Assembly (NCBI RefSeq): GCF_003286415.2
Contig: NZ_CP043450.1
Coordinates: forward strand, 1,364,001 to 1,428,000
From: Mucilaginibacter rubeus
GTDB lineage: Bacteria > Bacteroidota > Bacteroidia > Sphingobacteriales > Sphingobacteriaceae
Reading direction: 5' to 3'
DNA length: 64,000 bases
A program made the position numbers and the translations under genes. Below, one piece after another: positions 1-8,150 of the stretch. The notes beneath the pieces were generated by a model. It worked only from the letters and a program-made list of their open reading frames with translations, searched no databases and was not told the DNA's origin. How positions within the stretch are numbered: position 1 is the first letter of the stretch; the number at the start of each line of letters is the position of its first letter.

Positions 1-588
1 ATGCTTGTTGAATAGTAGTTTACGTTGTTTACTGATCAGTATGCCGATAAGGAGCGATGCTGCAAAAAACAGCATGGTGTATTTGGTTAATATACCAAGA
101 CCAACAGCTGCCCCGAGCCAGTACAGGTACCTTACATCGGTAGTGTTAAGATATTTTACCAAGAGCCAAACTGTTAGCACCCACCAAAACTGATCAAAAA
201 CCACCGGCTGAAAGAGATATTCACTTGCTGCAAAAGCAGGGGCGAAGATGAGCGATAAACAAGCAAGTGTTATGGCAAACTTTTTTCCGCCAAATTCAAT
301 TACGATAAGGCCCGTAAGCAAAACAATGAGCCCGCCAAACAGGGTAGGGAACAGCCTCGCGGCAAAAACCGAGTTGCCAAAACAGGTAATGGAAATTTTT
401 GCCAGGATGGCTATAAACGGTGGTACCTCCTTGTATCCCCAATCCAAATGATCGGCTAATACAAGGTGCAGAAATTCATCACGATGAAAACCGAAATGCG
501 ATATAGCGAAAAGGTTAAGAACTACTTTAATAAATACAAATATCAGTACAAAATAAACGTAGGTAGATTTCCGGTTTTTGTAAGGCAT
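1..588 (-). CDS. Glycosyltransferase family 39 (ArnT/PMT-like) membrane protein, partial
   Basis: The frame is open from an ATG at 588 to the left edge (196 codons, C-terminus missing). Residues 10-28 form a first membrane helix, followed by a first luminal/periplasmic loop with HRDEFLHLVLADHLDWGY and a VPP turn. The HRDE acidic motif and the GY..PP pattern are typical of GT39/PMT_2 enzymes, which move sugars from polyprenyl-phosphate carriers to lipid or protein acceptors. Several hydrophobic helices follow. The acceptor cannot be told from the fragment. It is transcribed away from murA's end, so it is likely its own unit. The family is clear; the precise substrate is not. Confidence 0.85.
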   Translation of the reverse strand, partial: MPYKNRKSTYVYFVLIFVFIKVVLNLFAISHFGFHRDEFLHLVLADHLDWGYKEVPPFIAILAKISITCFGNSVFAARLFPTLFGGLIVLLTGLIVIEFGGKKFAITLACLSLIFAPAFAASEYLFQPVVFDQFWWVLTVWLLVKYLNTTDVRYLYWLGAAVGLGILTKYTMLFFAASLLIGILISKQRKLLFNKH

Positions 589-636
589 TGTTTATATAAT
601 GGTTTTTTAAAGGTAATATTTTGAGGCGAAAGGCAA

Positions 637-729
637 AAGGTTAAAGGCGAAAGGTTTTTAAAAGAAAAAGGTTAAAGGATGCCACGTTATGCAGCTACCT
701 TTAACCTTTGACCTTTCGCCTTTAACCTT
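637..729. repeat. Nested inverted repeat between the GT39 gene and murA
   Basis: A perfect 19-bp outer stem (637-655 with 711-729, built from AAGGTTAAAGGCGAAAGGT) encloses a perfect 12-bp inner stem (667-678 with 698-709). The two stems share the same AAAGGTTAAAGG core, so the element looks like a duplicated short repeat turned on itself. It lies downstream of murA and could act as a terminator, but it lacks a clean T-run. It may equally be one of the dispersed palindromic repeats common in this group. Confidence 0.7.
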
Positions 730-735
730 AAAAGC

Positions 736-2043
736 TTAAATACGGGTTATATCAGCACCTAAAGCTTTAAGCCTGGTATCAATGTGCTGATAGCCGCGTT
801 CAATTTGTTCAATATTGTAAATGGTTGATTGACCTTGTGCTGAAAGGGCGGCGATCAGTAATGAAACACCTGCGCGAATATCGGGCGAGGTCATGGAAAT
901 ACCACGTAATTTAACCTGGTTGTCCAAACCGATAACAGTAGCACGGTGCGGATCGCAAAGGATGATCTGGGCACCCATATCCAGCAGTTTATCCACGAAG
1001 AATAAGCGGCTTTCAAACATTTTTTGGTGAATCAGTACCGAGCCTTTTGCCTGGATGGCAACAACCAGCACAATGCTCAATAAGTCGGGCGTGAAGCCCG
1101 GCCATGGCGCGTCGGCAATGGTCATGATACTGCCGTCAATAAAAGTTTCAATTTCGTAATGCTCTTGGGCCGGAATAAAAATATCATCGCCTCTAAGCTC
1201 CAGTTTAATACCTAAACGTTTGAAAACATCGGGGATCATGCCCAGTTCTTTGTACTGAACATCTTTAATGGTGATTTCAGAACCGGTCATGGCAGCCAAA
1301 CCAATGAATGAGCCAATCTCGATCATATCGGGTAATAAGCGGTGCTCAGTACCGCCCAGTCGTTCAACACCTTCAATAGTTAACAGGTTTGAACCAATTC
1401 CGCTAATTTTAGCGCCCATACGGCTCAGCATTTTACAAAGCTGCTGCAAATATGGTTCGCATGCAGCGTTATAAATGGTAGTAGTACCTTTTGCGAGTAC
1501 TGCAGCCATTACCACGTTGGCTGTACCAGTTACAGAAGCTTCATCCAGCAGGATGTAAGTACCTTGCAGATTGGAAGCATCTACATTAAAGAAACCATTT
1601 TCGGGATTGTAATTGAATTGGGCACCCAATTTTTCAAAACCCAGAAAGTGGGTATCCAACCTGCGGCGACCGATTTTATCGCCACCCGGTTTAGGGATTG
1701 ATGCCTTGCCGAAACGGGCCAGCAGCGGGCCAACTATCATGATAGAACCGCGTAGGCCACCACCTTTTGATTTAAATGCCTCAGACAAGAAAAAATCCTG
1801 GTTGATATCTTTGGCTTCGAAGGTATAAGTATGTTCGTTTACGCGTTCAACAATAACGCCCATATCGCCAAGCAGCTCTATCAGCTTGTTTACATCCTTA
1901 ATGTCAGGGATGTTGCTGATGGTTACTTTTTCTTCGGTAAGCAATACGGCAGATATAACCTGTAATGCTTCGTTTTTTGCACCCTGCGGGGTTATTTCAC
2001 CTTTTAGCGGTTTGCCGCCATTTATTACAAATGCGTTAGTCAT
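736..2043 (-). CDS. murA: UDP-N-acetylglucosamine 1-carboxyvinyltransferase MurA
   Basis: This cytoplasmic enzyme transfers enolpyruvate from PEP to UDP-GlcNAc, the first committed step of peptidoglycan synthesis. Its 435 aa is close to the usual family length of about 420. Substrate residues K23 and N24 are present in the GAKN motif. The mobile active-site loop reads PGGDKIGRRRLD, with Asp at position 122 where the E. coli enzyme has the catalytic Cys115. Cys-to-Asp at this site is known from other bacterial MurA proteins and goes with loss of covalent fosfomycin inactivation. The start is ATG. It appears to be a single gene; a nested hairpin follows the stop. Confidence 0.97.
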   Translation of the reverse strand: MTNAFVINGGKPLKGEITPQGAKNEALQVISAVLLTEEKVTISNIPDIKDVNKLIELLGDMGVIVERVNEHTYTFEAKDINQDFFLSEAFKSKGGGLRGSIMIVGPLLARFGKASIPKPGGDKIGRRRLDTHFLGFEKLGAQFNYNPENGFFNVDASNLQGTYILLDEASVTGTANVVMAAVLAKGTTTIYNAACEPYLQQLCKMLSRMGAKISGIGSNLLTIEGVERLGGTEHRLLPDMIEIGSFIGLAAMTGSEITIKDVQYKELGMIPDVFKRLGIKLELRGDDIFIPAQEHYEIETFIDGSIMTIADAPWPGFTPDLLSIVLVVAIQAKGSVLIHQKMFESRLFFVDKLLDMGAQIILCDPHRATVIGLDNQVKLRGISMTSPDIRAGVSLLIAALSAQGQSTIYNIEQIERGYQHIDTRLKALGADITRI

Positions 2044-2196
2044 GCGGAGTTTCGGATAATTGATAAGATCACCAATGATAAACTATCAAAGCTATGATCG
2101 GTTTTGCCAAATAATTTATTGGGGCAAAGATTAGAAAATTAATGCAGATAAAATAAAAGGCAGATGGGATTTATCGCTAATGCTATAATACAAAAA

Positions 2197-2283
2197 CGCC
2201 ATTGCTGTAGGGTACCAAACAATCACGAACTATACAGGGTATACCTGCTGATTGGTGATTGCTTCGTACCTCGCAATGACGCG
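2197..2283. repeat. Dispersed palindromic repeat, family 1 (diverged copy)
   Basis: The right arm reads GATTGCTTCGTACCTCGCAATGACG-like sequence over about 2257-2281, and the left arm (about 2199-2225) is a diverged reverse complement of it. A short ACTATACAGGG core sits between them. The same arms and core recur at 40391-40481 and 56937-57020, with a single arm at 28716-28750. It is intergenic, between murA and the DUF4290 gene. Confidence 0.7.
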
Positions 2284-2314
2284 TTTTTCTTAATTATGCG
2301 GGAATGCCCCCGAA

Positions 2315-3061
2315 TTAATATTTTTTTGAACCTCCGCCGTTGTTACGGTTACGATTGTTTTGGTTATTGTTGCGATTTTGGTTGTTGTTTTGCCTGCCGC
2401 CGCTGCCGCCACCACGATTTTGATTGTTTTGGTTGTTGTTGCGACCGCGATTGTTGTTGTTGTTGCTGTTTTGCTGAAAGTTGTTAGGACGGAAATCAAC
2501 ACGGTTAAGATTAACGTTATCCTCCAGTTTCAATGTGCCGCCTGATAAAGCGTACAAATCAGACAGGATACTTTCGTCACTTACCGAATCTTTGTTCCAT
2601 TGTACATAGGCCATTTTCATGAAATTGGCAATGGCCTGTATCATGTGGCGCTTACGATCAGGTTCTTCAATCGCTTTAGCCTTTTCAATCATCAGCTCAA
2701 TGGTTTTGCCATAGTGTTTGTATTTAATACGCTGATTAGGGTAATTTAACGGTGCGGGCTTAATATGCACAGCCTCAGGCGATGGTTTTGGGTACGGCGA
2801 ATCCACATCAATCTGGTAATCAGAAATGATGTGCAGGTGGTCCCAAAGTTTGTGTTTAAAATCGGCCACATCGCGCAGGTGAGGGTTAAGGAAACCCATC
2901 AGGTCAATAACTACCTGTGCGTAGCGGTTACGTTCTTCTTTGGTTGGCAGCGCTACAATATATTTAACCATATTTTGTACGTTGCGGCCATATTCAGACA
3001 GGATCAACTTGTTCCTGGTTGAGTTATAATCAAAATTTGCAGGCGTGTTTTCTTTAGCCAT
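2315..3061 (-). CDS. DUF4290 domain-containing protein with Asn/Arg/Gly-rich tail
   Basis: A 248-aa protein starting at ATG 3061 (MAKENTPANFDYNSTRNKL). The frame stays open further upstream to 3193, but that extension is AT-rich and lacks family similarity. Residues 8 to about 180 match what is known of DUF4290, a Bacteroidota-specific family of unknown function (FDYNSTRNKLILSEYGRNVQ, LMGFLNPHLRDVADFKHKLW). The last 55 or so residues are low complexity, made of runs of N, R, Q and G, ending GGGSKKY. Such a basic, disordered tail suggests nucleic-acid contact, but this is inference. No signal peptide is seen, so it is likely cytoplasmic. It is monocistronic, next to murA on the same strand. 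Confidence 0.85.
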   Translation of the reverse strand: MAKENTPANFDYNSTRNKLILSEYGRNVQNMVKYIVALPTKEERNRYAQVVIDLMGFLNPHLRDVADFKHKLWDHLHIISDYQIDVDSPYPKPSPEAVHIKPAPLNYPNQRIKYKHYGKTIELMIEKAKAIEEPDRKRHMIQAIANFMKMAYVQWNKDSVSDESILSDLYALSGGTLKLEDNVNLNRVDFRPNNFQQNSNNNNNRGRNNNQNNQNRGGGSGGRQNNNQNRNNNQNNRNRNNGGGSKKY

Positions 3062-3252
3062 GTTAATAATTTTTATGAAGATTTGAAAGTTAGCCAGACA
3101 AATTTCCCTGATTGGAAGGGCAAAAGAGGCTAAAATTGAATTGTTACTTGTATTGAAGTAATGCAAATATAAACTAATACTTATAATACGCAAATTACGT
3201 TGGTTAATTGTTGCAATTATTTGTTTTATTTTAGCTTTTAAACATCTACAAT

Positions 3253-4365
3253 TTGGAAAATCAGCAAATTACCATCACACATATAGATATATATCGCTTC
3301 AGTATTCCCATGGAGCCGTTCACTATTGCCACAGGAACCTTGGCGCATGCCCAAAATGTTTTTATCCGTATACATACCGATGCAGGCTTTTACGGCGTTG
3401 GCGAATGCTCCGCCTTCCCGATGATTGTCGGCGAAACGCAGGATACCTGCCTGGTAATGGCACGCGAGTTTGCCCGGTTATGGAAAGGTAAAGACGCTCT
3501 TGATATTGAAGCCCGGCTTCAGGAGCTGCACAGCTTCACCGCCGGCAACACCACCATAAAAAGTGCTTTTGATAACGCGCTGTTTGATATAGCGGCAAAA
3601 AATGCAGATATGCCCTTGTACCAGTTTTTAGGAGGCGAGAAACGCACTGTTGAATCTGATATTACTATAGGTATAGCCGGGCATCATACCATGGCTTTAA
3701 AAGCGCTTGATTTTAAGGCTTCCGGTGCTAATATTTTAAAAGTGAAGCTTGGCAAAAATGTTATTGAGGATGTAGAACGCGTTCAACAGATCCGTGAAGC
3801 GGTTGGCCCTGCTATGAAGATCCGTATTGATGCCAACCAGGGCTGGAGTTTTAACGAAGCTGTTTTTGCACTACAGTCGATAGCGCAATATGATATTGAA
3901 TTTTGCGAACAGCCAATACGTACCTGGTATGACGACCGGTTGCCGGAATTGATGCAATTATCGCCGGTTAAGATCATGGCCGATGAAAGTGTGTATAATC
4001 ATCATGATGCCCGTAAGCAGATCAATGCCGGCGCTTGCCACTATATCAATATAAAAATGGCTAAATCGGGCGGTATTTATGAAGCTAAAAGGATTCATGA
4101 TGTTGCTGCTTCATATGGTATTCCCTGTATGATGGGAGGTATGCTGGAGAGCCGCATAGCTTTGAGCGCGAAATTACACTTTGTATATGCCAGTCCTAAT
4201 ATCCGGTTTTATGATATGGATACTTGCAAATTAGGCCACCTGGTTGATCCCTGTGTAGGCGGGGCCATGTACGATGGTTATCACCTGACCATTGATGATG
4301 CTCCGGGTATTGGTGCCGATGCCGACGAAGCCTTCCTGGCCGATTGTGAACGTTTTACTATTTAA
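3253..4365 (+). CDS. Dipeptide epimerase (L-Ala-D/L-Glu epimerase type), enolase superfamily
   Basis: 370 aa, MR/MLE-type enolase-superfamily fold. All catalytic positions are visible: the KxK pair K163/K165 (LKVKLG), metal ligands D193 (IRIDANQGW), E219 (FCEQP) and D244 (MADES), and K268 (NIKMAKSGG). These line up closely with L-Ala-D/L-Glu epimerases that recycle murein peptides. The start is TTG: an in-frame stop lies at 3232-3234, and the first ATG comes only at residue 20, after the first strand. A GNAT acetyltransferase follows after 3 bp, so the two are co-transcribed. Exact dipeptide specificity cannot be read from sequence. Confidence 0.92.
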   Translation: MENQQITITHIDIYRFSIPMEPFTIATGTLAHAQNVFIRIHTDAGFYGVGECSAFPMIVGETQDTCLVMAREFARLWKGKDALDIEARLQELHSFTAGNTTIKSAFDNALFDIAAKNADMPLYQFLGGEKRTVESDITIGIAGHHTMALKALDFKASGANILKVKLGKNVIEDVERVQQIREAVGPAMKIRIDANQGWSFNEAVFALQSIAQYDIEFCEQPIRTWYDDRLPELMQLSPVKIMADESVYNHHDARKQINAGACHYINIKMAKSGGIYEAKRIHDVAASYGIPCMMGGMLESRIALSAKLHFVYASPNIRFYDMDTCKLGHLVDPCVGGAMYDGYHLTIDDAPGIGADADEAFLADCERFTI

Positions 4366-4368
4366 CCA

Positions 4369-4824
4369 ATGCTAATCAGAAAAGCTACCATTGAAGACCT
4401 GCCTGTTTTGCTTCAGTTTGAACAGGGAATTATAAGCACCGAACGCCCGTTTGACAGTACACTCAAACCGGATCCTATTAGTTATTACGATCTGAAAGCA
4501 TTCATATCCTCGTCCGAAGTAGAAGTTTTGGTTGCCGAAATTGACGGGGAAATAGCAGGCAGCGGATATGCCCGCATCAAAAAGAACCCGGATAGCTACT
4601 ATGATTTTGAAAAATATGCCTATCTGGGGTTTATGTACGTATTGCCGCCACATCGCGGTAAGGGGATAAATCAGGCTATTATTGAAGAGCTTAAGAAATG
4701 GGTAGCAGAACAGGGACTGGCCGAAATAAGGCTTGAGGTTTATAACGATAATACTGGTGCCATCAAAGCCTATGAAAAGGTAGGTTTTGAAAAGCGGATG
4801 ATTGAGATGAGGATACGTATATAA
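4369..4824 (+). CDS. GNAT family N-acetyltransferase
   Basis: 151 aa, about the length of a single GNAT domain. The acetyl-CoA pyrophosphate-binding motif is RGKGI (residues 96-100) after the LGFMYVLPPH strand, and the C-terminal part has the usual NDNTGAIKAYEKVGF segment. It probably acetylates a small molecule or peptide amino group in the cytoplasm. It starts 3 bp after the dipeptide epimerase stop, so it may modify a product or inhibitor in the same murein-peptide route; that link is inference from position. A strong hairpin terminator follows. Confidence 0.9.
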   Translation: MLIRKATIEDLPVLLQFEQGIISTERPFDSTLKPDPISYYDLKAFISSSEVEVLVAEIDGEIAGSGYARIKKNPDSYYDFEKYAYLGFMYVLPPHRGKGINQAIIEELKKWVAEQGLAEIRLEVYNDNTGAIKAYEKVGFEKRMIEMRIRI

Positions 4825-4829
4825 AAAAA

Positions 4830-4861
4830 CGAGCCGGTATTTTGTTTAATATACCGGCTCG
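4830..4861. terminator. Bidirectional hairpin terminator
   Basis: Perfect 11-bp stem CGAGCCGGTAT / ATACCGGCTCG (4830-4840 and 4851-4861) with a 10-nt loop, preceded by an A-run at 4823-4829. It sits after the GNAT stop and 20 bp past the stop of the small minus-strand gene, so it can end transcription from both sides. Confidence 0.85.
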
Positions 4862-4881
4862 TGAGTGATGTCATAAATATT

Positions 4882-5019
4882 TTATAACAGGGGCTTTCGT
4901 TTCCATTTGTTTCCGCTTAAGGTTTTGGCGGTGGTGTTTTTTTCCTGTTTGGATGATTTTGGATCGTGCAACTGCTTTGATGCATCGGTCTTTTCTTTGT
5001 CCAATTCTTTAGTTGCCAT
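4882..5019 (-). CDS. Small lysine-rich protein, 45 aa, unknown function
   Basis: A short frame from ATG 5019 to TAA at 4882 encodes 45 residues beginning MATKELDKEKTDASKQLHD and ending KWKRKPLL. It is strongly charged, with 12 Lys and 1 Arg, and has no hydrophobic segment, so it should be soluble and cytoplasmic. It is isolated between two unrelated genes and shares the hairpin terminator at 4830-4861, which supports its being a real transcript. I do not recognise the family. Similar small Lys/Asp-rich proteins in this group are stress-linked, but no evidence here shows that. Confidence 0.55.
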   Translation of the reverse strand: MATKELDKEKTDASKQLHDPKSSKQEKNTTAKTLSGNKWKRKPLL

Positions 5020-5123
5020 GGTTGTTTGATTTTGTATGATTAGATAATATCATAAATTTATTATTTGTTTTACGCAAATCAAAAAATAACCACGGTTAAC
5101 TTGAAAATTAAGGCTTCACGGCA

Positions 5124-6494
5124 TTATTCCGATAACTCAGCAAAATATTTGTGAAACAACGGAATGGTTTCAATGCCCTTATAATAATTGTAAATATCAT
5201 ATTTCTCATTAGGCGAATGCAGCGCATCGCTATCAAGCCCGAAACCCATTAATACGGTTTTTAAACCAAGTTCGGCCTCAAACAGGGCTACGATAGGAAT
5301 GCTGCCGCCGCCACGGGTTGGGATAGGCTCTTTACCAAATGATTCGGCAATGGCTTTTTGCGCCGCACGGTAAGCTACGCTATCGGTAGGGGTTACCGCA
5401 GGTTCGCCGCCATGATGAGGCGTTACCTTAACTTTAACGTAAGGAGGCGCGATGCTTAAAAAGTGATCGGTAAAAAGTTTAGTTATAGCTTCTGATGTTT
5501 GGTTGGGTACCAAACGCATAGATATTTTGGCATTGGCTTTTGACGGCAATACCGTTTTTGCGCCTTCGCCAATATAACCACCCCAAATACCATTCAGCTC
5601 AAGGGTTGGACGGGTGCCTGTACGCTCAAAGGTGCTATAGCCTTTTTCGCCCCAAAGCTCAGTAACGTCAAGGTCTTTTTTATATTCGGCTTCATCGTAT
5701 GGGGCGCTGTTCAGGGCGGCACGTTCTGCTTCTGTAAGCGGCACTACATCATTATAAAAGCCAGGGATTGTGATGTGATTGTTTTCGTCGTGAAGTGTGG
5801 CAATCATTTGCGCCAGGATGGTAATTGGGTTGGCGACCGCGCCACCGTAAACGCCGGAATGCAGATCGCGGTTAGGGCCGGTTACTTCAACTTCAAGATA
5901 GGATAGGCCACGTAAGCCGGTTTCGAGCGAAGGGTGCTCCATGCTGATCATCGATGTATCGGAGATCAATACAACATCGGCTTTCAGTTTCTCCTTATTG
6001 GCTTTAACAAAGATGCCCAGGTTTGAGGATCCAACTTCTTCTTCGCCCTCAATCATAAATTTGATGTTGCATGGAAGCGTGTTGGTTTGCATCATCAGCT
6101 CAAAAGCTTTTACATGCATGTAAAACTGGCCTTTATCATCGCAGGCGCCGCGGGCATATATTTTACCATCCCTAACAGTTGGTTCAAATGGAGGGGTTTT
6201 CCATAATTCCAGCGGATCGGGTGGTTGTACGTCATAGTGGCCATAAACCAGCACAGTAGGCTTTGACGGATCTATGATCTTTTCGCCGTATACAATGGGG
6301 TACCCGGCGGTTTGGCAAATTTCAACATTATCTGCTCCTGCATCGCGGAGTCTTGCTGCCACATAATCGGCAGTTTTTAGTACTTCTGGTTTGTATTTTG
6401 GGTCGGCACTAACCGATGCTAAACGTAACAGGTCAAATAACTCATCAAGTAAACGCTGTTTGTTTTGCTCAACATATTGCTTTATGTGCTGCAT
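5124..6494 (-). CDS. M20 family metallodipeptidase
   Basis: 456 aa, the usual length for the CNDP/PepV-like branch of M20. Zinc-site residues: H86 and D88 in VYGHYDVQPP, the bridging Asp region D119-D120 in GACDDKGQ, and the catalytic/ligand glutamates E151-E153 in MIEGEEEVGSSN. The dimerisation/lid domain with LHSGVYGGAV lies in the middle, and a final HSPNEKYD supplies the last His ligand. There is no signal peptide, so it acts in the cytoplasm, splitting short peptides. ATG start. It is a single gene; the 128-bp spacer upstream carries two copies of ATTAGGTCATTG (6523-6534, 6541-6552). Confidence 0.93.
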   Translation of the reverse strand: MQHIKQYVEQNKQRLLDELFDLLRLASVSADPKYKPEVLKTADYVAARLRDAGADNVEICQTAGYPIVYGEKIIDPSKPTVLVYGHYDVQPPDPLELWKTPPFEPTVRDGKIYARGACDDKGQFYMHVKAFELMMQTNTLPCNIKFMIEGEEEVGSSNLGIFVKANKEKLKADVVLISDTSMISMEHPSLETGLRGLSYLEVEVTGPNRDLHSGVYGGAVANPITILAQMIATLHDENNHITIPGFYNDVVPLTEAERAALNSAPYDEAEYKKDLDVTELWGEKGYSTFERTGTRPTLELNGIWGGYIGEGAKTVLPSKANAKISMRLVPNQTSEAITKLFTDHFLSIAPPYVKVKVTPHHGGEPAVTPTDSVAYRAAQKAIAESFGKEPIPTRGGGSIPIVALFEAELGLKTVLMGFGLDSDALHSPNEKYDIYNYYKGIETIPLFHKYFAELSE

Positions 6495-6622
6495 AATATT
6501 ATGGTTTGCAGCAAATATAGCTAATTAGGTCATTGTAGTCATTAGGTCATTGCGTCATTAAAAGGATGAAAGTTTTAACAAAATCCTTATGGATGACTGG
6601 CAAATATCTTTTTAGGTTATTA

Positions 6623-6793
6623 TCAATCTGCAGATCCTAAGTCCTTTTTAGGGGCGTCGGCAGCCTTGGTTGAAAATCCTGGTTTCTCGATTTTTATTTT
6701 AACCACTTCTTGTTTAGCTTCTTTATGAGTTAACGAAACTGCGGTAAGCCCTGTTGCTATTAAAACCGCTGCTGCTATGATGAATTTTTTCAT
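6623..6793 (-). CDS. Small exported peptide ending KKDLGSAD (DLGSAD family, member A)
   Basis: 56 aa, from ATG 6793 to TGA 6623. An N-terminal signal-like segment (MKKFIIAAAVLIATGLTAV) is followed by a charged spacer rich in K, E and V, and then APKKDLGSAD at the very C-terminus. It is the last gene of the cluster, 46 bp after the 411-aa repeat protein. Its motif has Lys in place of the usual Arg, and its codons for the shared octapeptide differ at most third positions from those of the sister genes. That pattern speaks for selection on the peptide rather than a recent copy. The function is unknown. Confidence 0.75.
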   Translation of the reverse strand: MKKFIIAAAVLIATGLTAVSLTHKEAKQEVVKIKIEKPGFSTKAADAPKKDLGSAD

Positions 6794-6839
6794 GTTGTTA
6801 ACTTTTTATGATGAATTGTATTATAGTTGAAGAGGGCGA

Positions 6840-8075
6840 TTATGCCATGAAATCAGCAGAACCTAAATCTCTTTTTGGGCCAGGACCAGATTGAGCAAAG
6901 TCAGCAGAGCCCAAGTCACGTTTTGGCTGAGGACCGAAAGCAAAGTCAGCAGAACCTAAGTCACGTTTTGGCTGAGGGCCGAAAGCAAAGTCAGCAGAAC
7001 CCAAGTCACGTTTTGGTTGAGGACCGAAAGCAAAGTCAGCAGAACCTAAGTCACGTTTTGGCTGAGGACCGAAAGCGAAATCAGCAGAACCTAAGTCACG
7101 TTTTGGTTGAGGACCGAATGCGAAATCAGCAGAACCTAAGTCACGTTTTGGCTGAGGACCGAAAGCAAAGTCAGCAGAACCTAAATCACGTTTTGGTTGA
7201 GGGCCGAAAGCGAAGTCAGCAGAACCTAAGTCACGTTTTGGTTGAGGACCGAAAGCAAAGTCAGCAGAACCTAAATCACGTTTTGGTTGAGGGCCGAAAG
7301 CGAAATCAGCAGAACCTAAATCTCTTTTTGGGCCAGGACCAGATTGAGCGAAATCAGCAGAACCTAAATCTCTTTTTGGACCAGGACCAGATTGAGCGAA
7401 ATCAGCAGAACCTAAATCTCTTTTTGGACCAGGACCAGACTGAGCAAAATCAGCAGAACCTAAATCACGTTTTGGTTGAGGGCCGAAAGCGAAATCAGCA
7501 GAACCTAAATCTCTTTTTGGACCAGGACCAGACTGAGCGAAATCAGCAGAACCTAAATCTCTTTTTGGGCCAGGACCAGATTGAGCGAAATCAGCAGAAC
7601 CTAAATCTCTTTTTGGACCAGGACCAGACTGAGCGAAATCAGCAGAACCTAAATCTCTTTTTGGACCAGGACCAGACTGAGCAAAATCAGCAGAACCTAA
7701 ATCTCTCTTTGGACCAGGACCAGACTGAGCAAAATCAGCAGAACCTAAATCTCTTTTTGGGCCAGGACCAGACTGAGCGAAATCAGCAGAACCTAAATCT
7801 CTTTTTGGGCCAGGACCAGACTGAGCGAAATCAGCAGAACCTAAATCTCTTTTTGGCTGAGGACCACGAGCAAAATCAGCAGAACCTAAGTCACGTTTTG
7901 GCTGAGGACCGCGAGCAAAATCAGCAGAACCTAAATCTCTTTTGGGTTGAGGGCCACGGGCATCGGCAGAGCCTAAATCACGTTTTGGTTGAGGGCCGTT
8001 GGCGGCATTTGCTATAGTAGCGGTTGATAATATGGTGCTTAATGCTAAAGTTGCTATCAGTGTTAAATTTTTCAT
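6840..8075 (-). CDS. Secreted protein of 25 tandem PKRDLGSAD units (DLGSAD family, member B)
   Basis: 411 aa. Residues 1-25 are a classical signal peptide (MKNLTLIATLALSTILSTAT, cleavage near ANA-A). Everything after residue 26 is 25 head-to-tail units of 14-16 aa: GP[QG]PKRDLGSAD, then FA plus a linker of R, F or QS. The last unit ends FMA. Linker and start are coupled: QS is always followed by GPGP, and F or R by GPQP. No globular domain is seen. The units each carry a dibasic KR, so the protein reads like a polyprotein for short peptides, but it could also be a repetitive surface or periplasmic filler. It lies in a same-strand run with four tiny genes sharing its motif. Confidence 0.9.
   Translation of the reverse strand: MKNLTLIATLALSTILSTATIANAANGPQPKRDLGSADARGPQPKRDLGSADFARGPQPKRDLGSADFARGPQPKRDLGSADFAQSGPGPKRDLGSADFAQSGPGPKRDLGSADFAQSGPGPKRDLGSADFAQSGPGPKRDLGSADFAQSGPGPKRDLGSADFAQSGPGPKRDLGSADFAQSGPGPKRDLGSADFAFGPQPKRDLGSADFAQSGPGPKRDLGSADFAQSGPGPKRDLGSADFAQSGPGPKRDLGSADFAFGPQPKRDLGSADFAFGPQPKRDLGSADFAFGPQPKRDLGSADFAFGPQPKRDLGSADFAFGPQPKRDLGSADFAFGPQPKRDLGSADFAFGPQPKRDLGSADFAFGPQPKRDLGSADFAFGPQPKRDLGSADFAQSGPGPKRDLGSADFMA
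6843..7997 (-). repeat. Tandem array of 25 coding repeats (45/48 bp)
   Basis: The array fills codons 27-411 of the repeat protein. Counting the linkers on the DNA gives 3 R-type, 11 QS-type (48 bp) and 10 F-type (45 bp) units plus the terminal one. QS/GPGP units use AAAAGAGAT for KRD, while F/GPQP units mostly use AAACGTGAC. Subtypes are grouped in blocks, as expected from unequal crossing-over and gene conversion. Confidence 0.95.
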
Positions 8076-8150
8076 GATGTTTTAAATGTGTGGGGGTACT
8101 TAAATATTTTTTTTGTTGATTATCTCTGTTGTATGTTGTTTCTTGTTTTA

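Noticed and set aside
5..451. Short plus-strand frames at the left edge
   Set aside because: They lie opposite the minus-strand GT39 gene, whose protein has clear family motifs.
2164..2545. Cys-rich and Val/Ala-rich plus-strand frames
   Set aside because: They are antisense to the Asn/Arg codons of the DUF4290 tail, which gives artificial Cys or Val runs.
6843..7997. Regular repeats resembling a CRISPR array
   Set aside because: Units are contiguous coding repeats of 45/48 bp with no unique spacers, in frame through one signal-peptide protein, and no cas gene is present.
6875..8017. A 380-aa open frame on the plus strand opposite the tandem repeat protein
   Set aside because: It is the mirror of a 45/48-bp coding repeat: absence of stops in one unit carries through all units. 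It has no signal peptide or family match, and the minus-strand product has a clear signal peptide and relatives next door.
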